A stretch of DNA of 64,000 nucleotides from an uncultured Burkholderiales bacterium (GCA_903830725.1 CAIKVH010000065.1:92287-156286), one strand, 5' to 3'; shown: positions 8,565 through 18,485, numbered from the stretch's first letter. Notes: generated by a model from the letters alone, not told the origin. A program made the numbers and translations.

Positions 8565-9416
8565 TCAGTGCACTTGCTCTTTCAGTAAACTCCAAACAGG
8601 GGTCAAATCAAGTGGCAACGCAGGCAACGAGCCCAAGTCTTGTCTACTTTCCTCTGGGCTGTGAAAGTCGCTACCTCTTGAGGCTAAGAGGTTGAATTCA
8701 CGCGCTACATCTGCATAACGGGCCGCCTCTGCTTCAGTGTGACTACCGGTCACCACTTCAATCCCTTTACCCCCGTGTTCAATGAACTCAGTAATAAGTG
8801 CGTACTCCTCATTGGGCGTAAAACCGTAGCGAGCAGGGTGAGCAATGACTGCGATACCCTTGGCTTGGGTGATCCAACTCACTGCGTCCGATAAGCGAGC
8901 CCATTTGTGTTCTACGAACCCAGGTTTACCGTCTGTTAAATATTTGCGAAAGACCTCTGAGGTGTCTGAGCAAACTCCACTTTCGACCAAAAATCTTGCG
9001 AAATGGGTTCTAGAGATAAGCTCCGGGTTGCCCACATATTTGAGCGCTCCTGCGTATGCGCCCTTAATCCCGACTCTCTCAAGTTGGGCAGACATATCCT
9101 GCGCCCTAAGTTCACGCCCCCCACGGGTAGCCTGCAGCCCTTGCACCATAGAGGGTTGGGTGTGGTCAAACCCGAGTCCAACGATATGAACCGTTTTACC
9201 CGCAAAGCTGACGGAGACCTCGGTTCCCGTGAGATATCTAAGTCCAACAGTCTTTGCCGCTTCAATTGCGCGGTCTTGCCCGCCGATCTCATCGTGATCG
9301 GTTAGCGACCAAAGATCGACGCCGTTTGCTTTGGCGCGCTGAGCCAGTACCTCTGGGGTCAAGGTCCCATCGGATACAACTGAGTGGCAGTGGAGGTCAG
9401 CGTTTAGATAATTCAC
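8565..9416 (-). CDS. PHP-domain phosphoesterase, RNase AM-like
   Basis: Metal-dependent phosphoesterase of the PHP superfamily, related to E. coli YciV (RNase AM, also a 3',5'-nucleoside bisphosphate phosphatase). The metal-binding DLHCHS motif is at residues 7-12, LTDHDEIGG at 38-46, and later histidines appear in IAHPARYG and the SRGSDFHSP segment near the C-terminus. At 283 residues it matches the family length. It probably trims 5' ends of RNA or removes phosphates from small nucleotides in the cytoplasm. The assignment within the superfamily is by resemblance. Confidence 0.87.
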   Translation of the reverse strand: MNYLNADLHCHSVVSDGTLTPEVLAQRAKANGVDLWSLTDHDEIGGQDRAIEAAKTVGLRYLTGTEVSVSFAGKTVHIVGLGFDHTQPSMVQGLQATRGGRELRAQDMSAQLERVGIKGAYAGALKYVGNPELISRTHFARFLVESGVCSDTSEVFRKYLTDGKPGFVEHKWARLSDAVSWITQAKGIAVIAHPARYGFTPNEEYALITEFIEHGGKGIEVVTGSHTEAEAARYADVAREFNLLASRGSDFHSPEESRQDLGSLPALPLDLTPVWSLLKEQVH

Positions 9417-9495
9417 AGAGCTATTTTAGTCTGAGCTTGGGTTTTGTGCTGATCCCTAAGGTTTCCTGTGAAAAATGAGAGAGTTTGTACTCAAA

Positions 9496-11274
9496 TCAAT
9501 CAAAATCTTTGATGGCTTCGACGTAGAGCTTTAACTTGGGTGTGCCAGACCACGTATCGATCGCAATTTTAAAGACCATAGTAACGCGGCGTGCTAGGGT
9601 CTCGGTATGGTTGAACCAAATGGCGTCGCATTCCTGGTTGTGAATCAAGACTTTGAGTGATAAATGCTTTTCGCCGAGAATGCGTTGTTTTAGTATTTCT
9701 ACTGCATTACAAAATAGCGGCTCCGCAAAACCTTGTCCCCAAACCTGCGCTTGGATCATCCGAGCCGTCTCTTGGTTGAAATACTCGGACTCTAATTCGC
9801 CGTCTGTCAAAATTTCTTTTTCGCCCCTGCTCTCGCCTAGCCAAGATTTTGCAATAGCTGACAATGCACTCTCAAAGACTTGGAAGTCTTTTTCAAGGAG
9901 TGTGCAGCCCGCAGCCATTGCGTGGCCGCCGAATTTGAGGAGCACATTGGGATGTCTTTTAGAAATCAGATCAAGTGCATCCCTTAAATGAAATCCAGCA
10001 ATGGAGCGCCCCGATCCCTTCATCACAGAAATGGGACCTTGCGGCGTATTCATCTGGCTAGGAGCGAACACAAAGGTCGGCATGTGGTGGCGCTCTTTAA
10101 TTCGTGAGGCCACAATACCGACAACGCCTTCGTGGAAGCTTTTATCAAAAACGCAGAGTGCGTGATTTTGATGGGTTTGGTTTAAAGACTTTTGCTCCGC
10201 TATCTCCCAAGCTCCCTCCAGCATTTCGGCCTCGACGCTACGGCGTTGGAGATTGATTTTGTGGAGCTCTTGGGCGAGTTGGCTAGCTTTCTCGTAGGAG
10301 TTGGTGATTAAGCATTCGATTCCTATCGTCATATCACTTAGGCGGCCTGCAGCGTTAATGCGCGGGCCAATAAAAAAACCAATGTCTTGGGCAGTTGCTT
10401 TTTCTGGATCTTTGTCGCAGACCTCAAAGAGACAGCGCAACCCAATCGGCATGCTCAAAGCCCTCATCCTGCGAAGTCCTTGCTCTACCAATCTTCGGTT
10501 GTTGGCGTCTAGTGGGACGACATCAGCGACGCTGCCTAATGCAACAAGGGGCAGCAAAATATCAAGTTTGGGTTGTGAGTGAGGAGGGTGTGAGGACGAA
10601 ACGCCGTTGTTACGGTGTTGCGTATCAAATAGACCTTCTCTTCGCATCTGCGCTCGCACCCCAAGCAACACATAAAACATGACGCCCACGCCAGAGAGAT
10701 TTTTACTCGCAAAAGAGCAACCCCATTGATTGGGATTGACGATTGCGTCTGCGCTTGGGATGCTTTGCCCGGGGAGATGGTGATCTGTGATTAGCACTTG
10801 TAGTCCTAGGCTCTTGGCCACTTGAACTCCCTCAACGCTTGCTATCCCGTTATCAACCGTTAACAGGACGTCTGCGCCTGTGGCGGCGACCCTTTGAGAG
10901 ATCTCTGGAGTAAGACCATATCCATCCACAACCCGGTCTGGTACCAAATAGCTCACGTGCTTGGCCCCAAGCAATCGCAGTCCTGTGATAGCTAGCGCAC
11001 AGGCACTTGCTCCGTCGCAGTCATAGTCCGCAACAATACAGATCGATTGGTTATTCAAAATCGCCTCCACCAGCAACTTAGCAGCCTCTTGCATTCCGAG
11101 TAAGCTCTCTGGTGGGAGAAGATTTTTAAGATCACACTCTAAATCCAGCGCAGAGCCTACCCCGCGACTAGCAAAAAGCCTAGCCATTAATGGGTGTATG
11201 GGACTTTGAGCGCTTGATTGCTCAAGTTGCCAAAGTAGGCGTGGATCAATAACTCGGTCTTTAATAATGGGCAT
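9496..11274 (-). CDS. recJ: Single-stranded-DNA-specific exonuclease RecJ
   Basis: 5'-to-3' single-strand exonuclease used in recombination and mismatch repair. The DHH superfamily metal motifs are present: VADYDCDGASA (Asp83, Asp85, Asp87), TVDNGI around residue 141, and TDHH (Asp164-His166). A DHHA1 domain with the GGHAMAAG segment and a C-terminal OB-like domain follow. The length of 592 residues is normal. It is separated by 33 bases from the phosphoglycerate-mutase-like gene upstream on the same strand. Confidence 0.95.
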   Translation of the reverse strand: MPIIKDRVIDPRLLWQLEQSSAQSPIHPLMARLFASRGVGSALDLECDLKNLLPPESLLGMQEAAKLLVEAILNNQSICIVADYDCDGASACALAITGLRLLGAKHVSYLVPDRVVDGYGLTPEISQRVAATGADVLLTVDNGIASVEGVQVAKSLGLQVLITDHHLPGQSIPSADAIVNPNQWGCSFASKNLSGVGVMFYVLLGVRAQMRREGLFDTQHRNNGVSSSHPPHSQPKLDILLPLVALGSVADVVPLDANNRRLVEQGLRRMRALSMPIGLRCLFEVCDKDPEKATAQDIGFFIGPRINAAGRLSDMTIGIECLITNSYEKASQLAQELHKINLQRRSVEAEMLEGAWEIAEQKSLNQTHQNHALCVFDKSFHEGVVGIVASRIKERHHMPTFVFAPSQMNTPQGPISVMKGSGRSIAGFHLRDALDLISKRHPNVLLKFGGHAMAAGCTLLEKDFQVFESALSAIAKSWLGESRGEKEILTDGELESEYFNQETARMIQAQVWGQGFAEPLFCNAVEILKQRILGEKHLSLKVLIHNQECDAIWFNHTETLARRVTMVFKIAIDTWSGTPKLKLYVEAIKDFD

Positions 11275-11307
11275 TGCTTTTCTTGACGTGAGAGTCTTTG
11301 TTTTTTT

Positions 11308-12357
11308 CTATAGACCGAGTTGGCGGGTGATTTTGGAGGACTTAAATAAGTTTTTAAAACCGCTTACCCACTGCGACTTGAAGGGAGTCAGGGTAATGCA
11401 AGTTGTGTCGTTGCATAAACTAATTTCTGCGTCTGGAGATAGGTTTAAAAAATAGTCAAGATAAATTTTAATAACACTCTCATCTAGGCTTTCCCATTCT
11501 CGCGACCAAATTTCGGCCCACTTTTGTTCGTCACTATGGACTAATTCCATCTCTGATGTCCAAACATCAAAGCTTTGAATACGCTGGTAATTCTCCAGTA
11601 TCGTTTGTTTCGAGTCCTGAGCCGCCTTGAACTGACCGGTACCGCTAATCCAAAAAGAATTGATGGGCATAGATTTTTGATCATTGATGCTGTGTTGATG
11701 CAAGAGCATTTGCATTTCGTTTTGCAAACGTCGAAGCGTACGCTCGCTTTTGTGGCCTTTGCTTTTACCCGTTCCAATTAAAAAATCATCTATAACTCTC
11801 CCAGACACTCTAGCAAGGCTTGCGCTGGCGAGTCCGTTAAAGTGTTCGCTGTATGCAAGCCATTGACCGGGTTTAAGTTTGGGGTGTGAGATGAGGTGTA
11901 CCGAATCTTCCTGGAAATAAGCTTTCATATCGTGTAGGACGTGATCGGACTCGGTTTGGGTGAGTCCTACTGCGTTAGCATCTCCCCTAAAGGTGACCTG
12001 TCCGTGTTGCACGTGCCAGGAACATAAGGTGATGAAGGCCCAACTGCCTTGGGTCATCTCACTTGGGGCGTGCAACCCTAATTCTGCAGCCTTAAGCGCT
12101 GCAAAGGGTAATTCACCCTCTACACTGTCCCAGCCCATCGCCCGCGCCGTTGCTTCCTCGGTCGGGGTATTGAGCGCGTCAGGGCTTTGAATTTTTTTAA
12201 AACATTGGGGGTTGAGTTTTAATATTTTCCTGAAATATGGGATTTTTAGCTTGTTAATGAGTTGCAGGGCGGAATTAGTCGTTCTATGCTCATCGGGATA
12301 GGTATCATTGGGGGGGAGCGCATGGTTAATGATGAGTTTGGAAAAATTGTTTTGCAT
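11308..12357 (-). CDS. Conserved protein of the phosphoglycerate-mutase-like group next to recJ
   Basis: A 349-residue cytoplasmic protein without signal or membrane segments. Relatives at the same place between recJ and lolC in Burkholderiales are often labelled cofactor-independent phosphoglycerate mutase, starting with a similar segment (here IINHALPP). Conserved-looking stretches are the ARAMGW segment, a Trp- and His-containing core (SWHVQHGQVTFRG) and FWISGTGQ. I do not see the serine/metal motif expected of an active iPGM, so the catalytic label is doubtful. It is divergent from lolC; 101 bases between them hold both promoters. Confidence 0.6.
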   Translation of the reverse strand: MQNNFSKLIINHALPPNDTYPDEHRTTNSALQLINKLKIPYFRKILKLNPQCFKKIQSPDALNTPTEEATARAMGWDSVEGELPFAALKAAELGLHAPSEMTQGSWAFITLCSWHVQHGQVTFRGDANAVGLTQTESDHVLHDMKAYFQEDSVHLISHPKLKPGQWLAYSEHFNGLASASLARVSGRVIDDFLIGTGKSKGHKSERTLRRLQNEMQMLLHQHSINDQKSMPINSFWISGTGQFKAAQDSKQTILENYQRIQSFDVWTSEMELVHSDEQKWAEIWSREWESLDESVIKIYLDYFLNLSPDAEISLCNDTTCITLTPFKSQWVSGFKNLFKSSKITRQLGL

Positions 12358-12458
12358 GGTGTATTGTGCAAGATTGATCGAGATGGTGCGCAGTTAAATG
12401 ACCTGAGTTGGCCACGCGCGCTAATAACGGTGCAATATTAATTTAAGAGATTATTACT

Positions 12459-13706
12459 TTGTTTGAACTTTTGATTGGTTGGCGTTATACGCGGGCGGGA
12501 AAGTCCACGCGCAAGAATGGCTTCATATCCTTCATCTCCGCGGTCTCTATGACCGGTATTGCGCTTGGTGTGGCAGCCCTGATCATAGTGCTAAGCGTGA
12601 TGAATGGTTTTCAAAAAGAGGTGCGCGACAGGATGATCGCGGTGTTGTCGCACGTTGAGATACTTTCTGCTAGCGGTGAAAGTGTGGAGGATTATGAAAG
12701 CGTTAGGGCTATTGCAGTTCAAAATCCTGAGGTGTTAGCGACCGCGCCTTTCGTTTATTCGCAAGTGCTGATGGCCCACGGCGAGGACATGAGGGGTGCC
12801 TTGGTCAGGGGAATAGATCCTGGGCAAGAGACTGAAGTAACCGACGCTGTGACGCAGTTACCCCTAGAGGTTCAAGCCCAGTTGTCGCCGGGTACTTACA
12901 ACGTCGTTTTGGGGGTAGAGCTTGCGCGTTCCCTAGGCGTAGAGGTGGGCGAGCCTGTGACGCTCATAGCCCCGCAGGGTCAAGTGACTCCAGCGGGAGT
13001 GATCCCTAGATTAAAGCAATTGAAGGTGATCGCCCTATTGGATACGGGGCATTATGATTTTGATTCAAGCCTTGCGCTCATATCGATTGATGACGCAGAG
13101 CGTATTTTCAGACTTTCTGGCCCGATGGGTATGCGCTTAAAGGTTAAGGATCCGCAGCGCGCTAGACAAATCGCAGATGATTTGCTTCAAAGGATCCCGC
13201 CGCAACTTTTCGTGAGAGACTGGACGCGTCAAAATAAAAGTTGGTTCAGTGCCGTACAAATTGAGAAAAGGATGATGTTCATTATTTTGACTTTAATAGT
13301 TGCTGTTGCGGCCTTTAATTTGGTCAGCACACTTGTGATGACGGTGACAGATAAGCGCGCCGATATTGCAATTTTGCGAACAATGGGTTCGAGTGCCCGC
13401 TCCATTTTGTTGATTTTCATGGTTCAAGGCGCACTGATTGGTGTGGGCGGGACGTTGATTGGCGCCGCCTTAGGCCTTGGCATTGCATTTAACATTGATG
13501 TCATCGTGCCTGCTATAGAGCATTTACTTGGGATGAGTTTCTTGCCTAGAGATATTTACCTTATCAGCAGAATGCCGAGTGATCCACAATCAAGTGATAT
13601 ATTGCCCATCATTTTCATTTCCCTGATCATGTCACTTTGCGCGACACTTTATCCCAGTTGGCGTGCGAGTCGCGTTCAACCCGCACAGGCTCTAAGATAT
13701 GAATAA
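12459..13706 (+). CDS. lolC: Lipoprotein-releasing system permease LolC/LolE
   Basis: Inner-membrane subunit of the ABC exporter that extracts outer-membrane lipoproteins and passes them to LolA. The start is TTG at 12459, giving the family-typical beginning FELLIGWRYTR. Four membrane segments are visible at about residues 25-48, 272-295, 316-344 and 379-400, with a large periplasmic MacB-type domain between the first and second. Only one such permease gene is present, consistent with a homodimeric (LolF-like) arrangement; no lolE follows. It overlaps lolD by eight bases. Confidence 0.93.
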   Translation: MFELLIGWRYTRAGKSTRKNGFISFISAVSMTGIALGVAALIIVLSVMNGFQKEVRDRMIAVLSHVEILSASGESVEDYESVRAIAVQNPEVLATAPFVYSQVLMAHGEDMRGALVRGIDPGQETEVTDAVTQLPLEVQAQLSPGTYNVVLGVELARSLGVEVGEPVTLIAPQGQVTPAGVIPRLKQLKVIALLDTGHYDFDSSLALISIDDAERIFRLSGPMGMRLKVKDPQRARQIADDLLQRIPPQLFVRDWTRQNKSWFSAVQIEKRMMFIILTLIVAVAAFNLVSTLVMTVTDKRADIAILRTMGSSARSILLIFMVQGALIGVGGTLIGAALGLGIAFNIDVIVPAIEHLLGMSFLPRDIYLISRMPSDPQSSDILPIIFISLIMSLCATLYPSWRASRVQPAQALRYE

Positions 13707-14382
13707 AACAGTGTTGGATGCAAAAGGGTTGACTCGAAAATTTTTAGAGGCGCCAAACGAAATTGTGGTTTTAAACGGGGTTAATTTATCCGTCAGGGAA
13801 GGGGATTCGGTCGCAATCCTCGGAGCCTCTGGGTCTGGTAAAAGTACGTTGCTTCATTTGCTAGGCGGACTTGATAACCCCAGCAGTGGTGTAGTTCAGT
13901 TGATGGGCGATGATTTCTCCAACATGCAAGAGAGAGACCGCGACGGTGCGCGTAATCGCTCGCTAGGGTTCGTCTATCAGTTTCATCATTTGTTGCAAGA
14001 ATTTGATGCAACTGATAACGTAGCTATGCCGCTCATGATTGCCCGAATGGAGAAAGAGCAAGCAAGAGCGCGCGCAAGAGCGATTTTACAAAAAGTGGGT
14101 CTAGGTGCCCGGATGCAGCACATGCCAAGCGAACTCTCGGGTGGGGAGAGGCAGCGCGTTGCAATTGCAAGAGCCTTGGTGATAAAGCCCAAGTGTTTAC
14201 TCGCCGATGAACCTACTGGCAATTTGGACGGTGCTGCAGCGAGCGCAGTATTTGATTTGATGCTTGAGTTAACCACTGCGCAGTCTATGTCTTTTGTGGT
14301 CGTCACGCACGATGAATCGTTGGCGGCACGGTGCGCTCGCAGATTTAGATTAATTCAAGGACAACTAGAAGAGGTTGTGTGA
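13699..14382 (+). CDS. lolD: Lipoprotein-releasing system ATP-binding protein LolD
   Basis: ATPase of the Lol exporter. Walker A GASGSGKST lies at residues 42-50, the ABC signature LSGGERQRVAIARA and Walker B LLADEPTGNLD are intact, and the switch histidine is in VVVTHD. At 227 residues it is of normal length. The start lies inside the end of lolC, so the two are translationally coupled and work as one transporter. Confidence 0.95.
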   Translation: MNKTVLDAKGLTRKFLEAPNEIVVLNGVNLSVREGDSVAILGASGSGKSTLLHLLGGLDNPSSGVVQLMGDDFSNMQERDRDGARNRSLGFVYQFHHLLQEFDATDNVAMPLMIARMEKEQARARARAILQKVGLGARMQHMPSELSGGERQRVAIARALVIKPKCLLADEPTGNLDGAAASAVFDLMLELTTAQSMSFVVVTHDESLAARCARRFRLIQGQLEEVV

Positions 14383-14433
14383 GCGCTTATTTCTTAGCCA
14401 AGCGTAAAGATTTAGGGAGGAAATAAAAAATAA

Positions 14434-15309
14434 ATGGGTTTTTTGTCTTCACACAGTCCCATTCGGTTTGTAGATTCACACTGTCACCTAGATGCTGATG
14501 AGTTTCAAGGCGACGTGAATGCAATGCGCGAGCGCGCCAGACAGCAAGGGGTAGATCTGTGCTTAATTCCCTCTGTTGATAAAAACAACTTTCAAGTGGT
14601 CTGTGACCTTGCCCACCGGTTTCATGACTTGTATGCGCTAGGTATACATCCCCTGTACACCAAGGATGCGGTTGCTGAGGATCTTGGACTGCTTAGAGAG
14701 CAGTTGGCGAGAGCGCTGGCAGGGGCGCATGATTTGACGTGGCAAGCACCACTCCTTGTTGCTGTTGGGGAGATAGGGCTAGACGGGGCTGTTAAGAGTT
14801 TGGACTGGCAAAGACAAGTCTATTTTTTTGAAGAGCAGCTCAAAGTCGCCGTAGATTTTGATTTGCCTGTTGTCCTTCATGTTCGCAGTGCTGTTGATTT
14901 TGTTTTGAAAGGTCTGCGAAAGTTCAAGGTGAAGGGCGGTATTGCTCACGCATTTAATGGGAGCCTGCAGCAGGCAGAACAATTTATTGCGATGGGCTTT
15001 AAACTAGGTATGGGCGGGGCGCTCACCTATCCAAGGGCGCTGCACCTGAGGAGGCTTGCACAGGAGTTGCCCGCGGAGTCGATTGTTTTGGAGACAGATT
15101 CCCCGGATATAGTGCCCGTATGGAGATATGTCAACGCAGAACTAAGAGACAGAGGGCATTCGCAGGGCAGGAATGAGCCCGCCGAGTTGCCCCGAATCGC
15201 ACAAGAGATCGCAGACCTTAGGGGGGTTCCCCTGCAAAGGCTTATGCAAGAGAGTACAAACAATTTTTTAAATGTTTTTAATTTGGAAATATCAAATTCA
15301 ATCGTTTAA
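14434..15309 (+). CDS. TatD family metal-dependent deoxyribonuclease
   Basis: Hydrolase of the TatD/YcfH/YjjV group (291 residues, slightly long). The N-terminal metal motif is DSHCHLD at about residues 14-20, later ligands appear in LGIHPLY, VGEIGLDG, VLHVRSA, AHAFNGS and ETDSPD, all in the expected order of the TIM-barrel family. Members act as 3'-to-5' DNases or as deacylases; the exact substrate is not evident. It starts 51 bases after lolD on the same strand. Confidence 0.9.
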   Translation: MGFLSSHSPIRFVDSHCHLDADEFQGDVNAMRERARQQGVDLCLIPSVDKNNFQVVCDLAHRFHDLYALGIHPLYTKDAVAEDLGLLREQLARALAGAHDLTWQAPLLVAVGEIGLDGAVKSLDWQRQVYFFEEQLKVAVDFDLPVVLHVRSAVDFVLKGLRKFKVKGGIAHAFNGSLQQAEQFIAMGFKLGMGGALTYPRALHLRRLAQELPAESIVLETDSPDIVPVWRYVNAELRDRGHSQGRNEPAELPRIAQEIADLRGVPLQRLMQESTNNFLNVFNLEISNSIV

Positions 15310-15341
15310 TACGTAACGTTAATTTTGTAATTATCAATCCC

Positions 15342-16097
15342 ATGGCTTTCAAAAAGAATCAACTACCAGATGTCAATCTTTCCGAACAAGGAGGCGTGCG
15401 GTATTTGCATTTTGGAACCCCTTGGGTACAGGGGTCCATGGAGATCGCGCGTCCTTTTGATTTGGACCTAGAGTATGCGCAGCGCATGATGGGGTGGCTG
15501 CTATTCGTGGATCCTTTATCAGCGGAACATATTAAATCTTTACATTCCATGCATTTAGGTCTGGGTGCAGCTTCGTTGACCAAGTTTTGCTATAAAAAAC
15601 TTCAAATGAAGACGACCACCATTGAGCTTAATCCCAAGGTTATTGCGGCGTGTAGGTTATGGTTCAAATTGCCGAACGATACCGATCGCTTATCCGTGAT
15701 ACTGGGTGACGCCGCAGAGGTGGCTGGTCACGCCCACTGGGCTGGACAAATAGACGCGCTTCACGTTGATTTGTACGATGAGGAGGCAGCGGCTCCCGTT
15801 ATTGAGGGCGTTGACTTTTATTCCGGCTGTCGAAATCTGTTAACCGAAAAAGGAGTGATGGCCGTAAACTTATTCGGGCGAAGTGTAAAGTTTGATCAAA
15901 GCTTAGAGAAAATAGAGAAAGCATTTGGTCCTGAGAATGTTTGCGCATTTAAGCCCACCAAAGAGGGGAATACGATTGTTTTAGCATTAAAGAGTGGCTC
16001 AATTCCTACTCGGGAAATTCTTCGAGAAAGGGCCGCCCTCATTGAGGAGTTATGGTACCTTCCTGCACTCAAATGGATCAAAGTTTTGGATCTTTAA
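15342..16097 (+). CDS. Spermidine synthase-like methyltransferase-fold protein
   Basis: A 251-residue protein with the Rossmann SAM-binding core of the polyamine synthase family: MHLGLGAASLTKF resembles the glycine-rich loop, TTIELNPKVIAAC supplies the acidic residue after strand 2, and ILGDAAEV and DALHVDLYDE follow. The N-terminal beta domain and the full active-site loop of true spermidine synthase are reduced, so aminopropyl transfer is not certain. Such stand-alone genes are common in Burkholderiales and uncharacterised. Confidence 0.72.
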   Translation: MAFKKNQLPDVNLSEQGGVRYLHFGTPWVQGSMEIARPFDLDLEYAQRMMGWLLFVDPLSAEHIKSLHSMHLGLGAASLTKFCYKKLQMKTTTIELNPKVIAACRLWFKLPNDTDRLSVILGDAAEVAGHAHWAGQIDALHVDLYDEEAAAPVIEGVDFYSGCRNLLTEKGVMAVNLFGRSVKFDQSLEKIEKAFGPENVCAFKPTKEGNTIVLALKSGSIPTREILRERAALIEELWYLPALKWIKVLDL

Positions 16098-16260
16098 AAA
16101 GCCTACATACATTTAGTTAAAAATGTTGTGGTTTATGGGTTAAGTGGAAACCCTAGTTCGTCCATTTGAGATTATCATAGACGGTTTTCAAAAATCCACA
16201 TTCTGAGTTGCGATGTGGTTTAACTCAATTGTTGTTGATAATTCTTCGAGGAGAAGCCCT

Positions 16261-16758
16261 GTGAATATTAAGAGTCAAAAAGACTTTTTCTCTGGCGTCA
16301 TGTTTATGATCGTTGGAGGAGCATTTGGGTGGGGGTCTTACAGTTCTTACTCTATCGGGACCGGTGCTCGCATGGGCCCTGGTTATTTTCCTCTCATGTT
16401 GGGCGGACTCTTGGCCCTGCTTGGTTTGATTATTCTCATGGGCTCGATACTGGCGCGTGAACAACAAGCGGAACATGAGATTGGTGCAATTGCTTGGCGC
16501 CCATTGATATTCATTCTCCTTGCGAATCTTTCTTTTGGTGTGTGTCTCGGGGGATTGCCCGCCATTGGTCTTCAGCCATTTGGAATGATTATTGGTATTT
16601 TTGCTCTGACTATTATTGCCAGTTACGCTGACATGCATAACTTTAGTTTCAAGGGCATTTTCATTTTGGCTGTGATTTTGTCAATTGGTAGCTATCTAGC
16701 CTTCATACTACTTTTGCAATTGCAAATTCCGGTGTGGCCTACTTTCATAACCGGTTAA
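16261..16758 (+). CDS. tctB: Tripartite tricarboxylate transporter small membrane subunit TctB
   Basis: Small membrane subunit (165 residues, four hydrophobic segments) of the TTT family of solute importers. I choose the GTG at 16261 because CGAGGAGAA at 16247-16255 is an ideal ribosome binding site a few bases upstream; an earlier in-frame ATG at 16213 lacks one and would add a polar, non-conserved stretch. The family segment GARMGPGYFPLMLGGLLALLG is intact. It lies 13 bases before tctA. Confidence 0.88.
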   Translation: MNIKSQKDFFSGVMFMIVGGAFGWGSYSSYSIGTGARMGPGYFPLMLGGLLALLGLIILMGSILAREQQAEHEIGAIAWRPLIFILLANLSFGVCLGGLPAIGLQPFGMIIGIFALTIIASYADMHNFSFKGIFILAVILSIGSYLAFILLLQLQIPVWPTFITG

Positions 16759-16771
16759 GGAGAATTTAAGA

Positions 16772-18283
16772 ATGGATTTATTTCATAACCTGGCGCTTGG
16801 ATTTAGCGTAGCAGTAACTCCCATTAATTTGGTTTATGCATTTGTAGGTTGTGTTCTTGGAACGCTCATTGGGGTGCTTCCTGGCATTGGCCCTGTTGCA
16901 ACAATCGCAATGTTGTTGCCTGCAACCTATGCACTGCCTCCCGTATCTGCACTGATTATGCTGGCCGGTATTTACTACGGCGCTCAGTACGGTGGATCGA
17001 CAACTGCTATTTTGGTTAATTTGCCAGGGGAGTCCTCCTCTGTTGTGACCACGATTGATGGTTACCAAATGGCACGCAAGGGTCGCGCGGGCCCAGCCCT
17101 CGCTGCCGCGGGGCTTGGCTCATTCTTTGCCGGTTGCGTTGGTACGCTTATATTGGCGGCCTTTGCCCCCCCTTTAACTGAATTGGCTTTCAAATTTGGT
17201 CCAGCTGAGTACTTTTCTTTGATGGTGCTGGGATTGATTGGGGCAGTTGTTCTGGCCTCAGGCTCACTCCTTAAAGCGATTGCCATGATCGTGCTTGGTT
17301 TGTTGCTTGGTTTAGTTGGTACCGATGTGAACTCCGGTGTTGCACGCTTTAGCTTTGATATTCCCGAGTTAACAGACGGGATTGGCTTCGTTGTTGTTGC
17401 GATGGGTGTGTTTGGATACGGTGAGATTATTAGTAACCTATCTGTAGACCCGGATGATCGAGAGGTCTTTACCGCAAAAGTACAAGGTCTTTTCCCGACA
17501 AAAGAGGACTTCAAACTAATGTTGCCCGCAGTCATGCGTGGAACTGCACTAGGTTCAGTGCTCGGCGTGTTGCCTGGTGGTGGGGCTTTGTTGGCCGCTT
17601 TTGCTGCATACACACTTGAGAAGAAAACGAAATTACGTCCTGGTGAAGTTCCCTTCGGACAAGGTAATATCCGCGGCGTTGCCTCGCCTGAGTCTGCTAA
17701 TAATGCGGGTGCCCAAACTTCATTTATTCCTCTTTTGACACTGGGTATTCCACCCAACGCTGTGATGGCCTTGATGGTGGGTGCAATGACAATTCACAAC
17801 ATCCAACCCGGACCTCAGGTGATGACGAGTAATCCGGAACTGTTTTGGGGCTTAATTGCTTCGATGTGGATCGGTAACTTGATGTTGATTATTTTGAATC
17901 TACCCATGATTGGTGTGTGGATTAAATTACTATCCGTGCCTTATCGGTATTTATTCCCCGCAATTGTTTTGTTCTGCGCTATCGGGGTTTACTCAACAAA
18001 CAACAATACGTTTGATGTTTGGATGGTTGCACTGTTTGGTTTGATTGGTTATCTTTTTGTTAAGTTGGGTTGCGAGCCTGCGCCTTTGTTGCTTGGATTT
18101 ATCTTGGGGCCCATGATGGAGGAAAATCTCAGACGCGCTCTGCTATTGTCTAGAGGCGATTGGTCCGTGCTCGTCATGCGTCCGTTGTCTGGTGGGTTGC
18201 TCGGTGCGGCTTTGTTGCTGTTGGTGATTGTTTTGTTGCCTGCAGTTAAATCCAAGCGCGAAGAGGCGTTCGTTGAAGATTAA
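16772..18283 (+). CDS. tctA: Tripartite tricarboxylate transporter large permease TctA
   Basis: Large membrane subunit (503 residues, about twelve membrane segments) of a TTT-type importer, a family that takes up citrate and other carboxylates driven by an ion gradient. The two internal-repeat signatures are visible: GVLPGIGPVATIAMLLP near residue 35 and GVLPGGGALLAAFAAYT near residue 265. AAGGAGA precedes the start. No tctC binding-protein gene is adjacent; the partner is presumably one of the dispersed Bug proteins common in this order, so the substrate is unknown. Confidence 0.93.
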   Translation: MDLFHNLALGFSVAVTPINLVYAFVGCVLGTLIGVLPGIGPVATIAMLLPATYALPPVSALIMLAGIYYGAQYGGSTTAILVNLPGESSSVVTTIDGYQMARKGRAGPALAAAGLGSFFAGCVGTLILAAFAPPLTELAFKFGPAEYFSLMVLGLIGAVVLASGSLLKAIAMIVLGLLLGLVGTDVNSGVARFSFDIPELTDGIGFVVVAMGVFGYGEIISNLSVDPDDREVFTAKVQGLFPTKEDFKLMLPAVMRGTALGSVLGVLPGGGALLAAFAAYTLEKKTKLRPGEVPFGQGNIRGVASPESANNAGAQTSFIPLLTLGIPPNAVMALMVGAMTIHNIQPGPQVMTSNPELFWGLIASMWIGNLMLIILNLPMIGVWIKLLSVPYRYLFPAIVLFCAIGVYSTNNNTFDVWMVALFGLIGYLFVKLGCEPAPLLLGFILGPMMEENLRRALLLSRGDWSVLVMRPLSGGLLGAALLLLVIVLLPAVKSKREEAFVED

Positions 18284-18319
18284 CTCACCCTGCTTGTTCG
18301 CTCTGTTCTTTAAGAGTTA

Positions 18320-18348
18320 AAAAATGGCACCTCCGTGGTGCCATTTTT
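18320..18348 (+). terminator. Rho-independent terminator after tctA
   Basis: Perfect 12-bp stem, AAAAATGGCACC at 18320-18331 and its complement at 18337-18348, with the loop TCCGT and a T-rich right arm. It ends the tctBA transcript and shows that the long upstream extension possible for the next gene is not coding. Confidence 0.9.
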
Positions 18349-18485
18349 CTTATGTGCTCCTAGGATTTGTAAGGCAAGTTCTGCGAGATTATTCGGGCCG
18401 TGCTAAAGTCCTTGTCCTAAGAAGCCTTACACTGCAATTAGACCTAAATCTAACTGAAACCAATTCTTTTCCTTGGACTCTAGCC

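Noticed and set aside
18324..18485. 54-residue N-terminal extension of the GGT-like protein
   Set aside because: It begins inside the tctA terminator hairpin and does not resemble family N-termini; GTG at 18486 fits.
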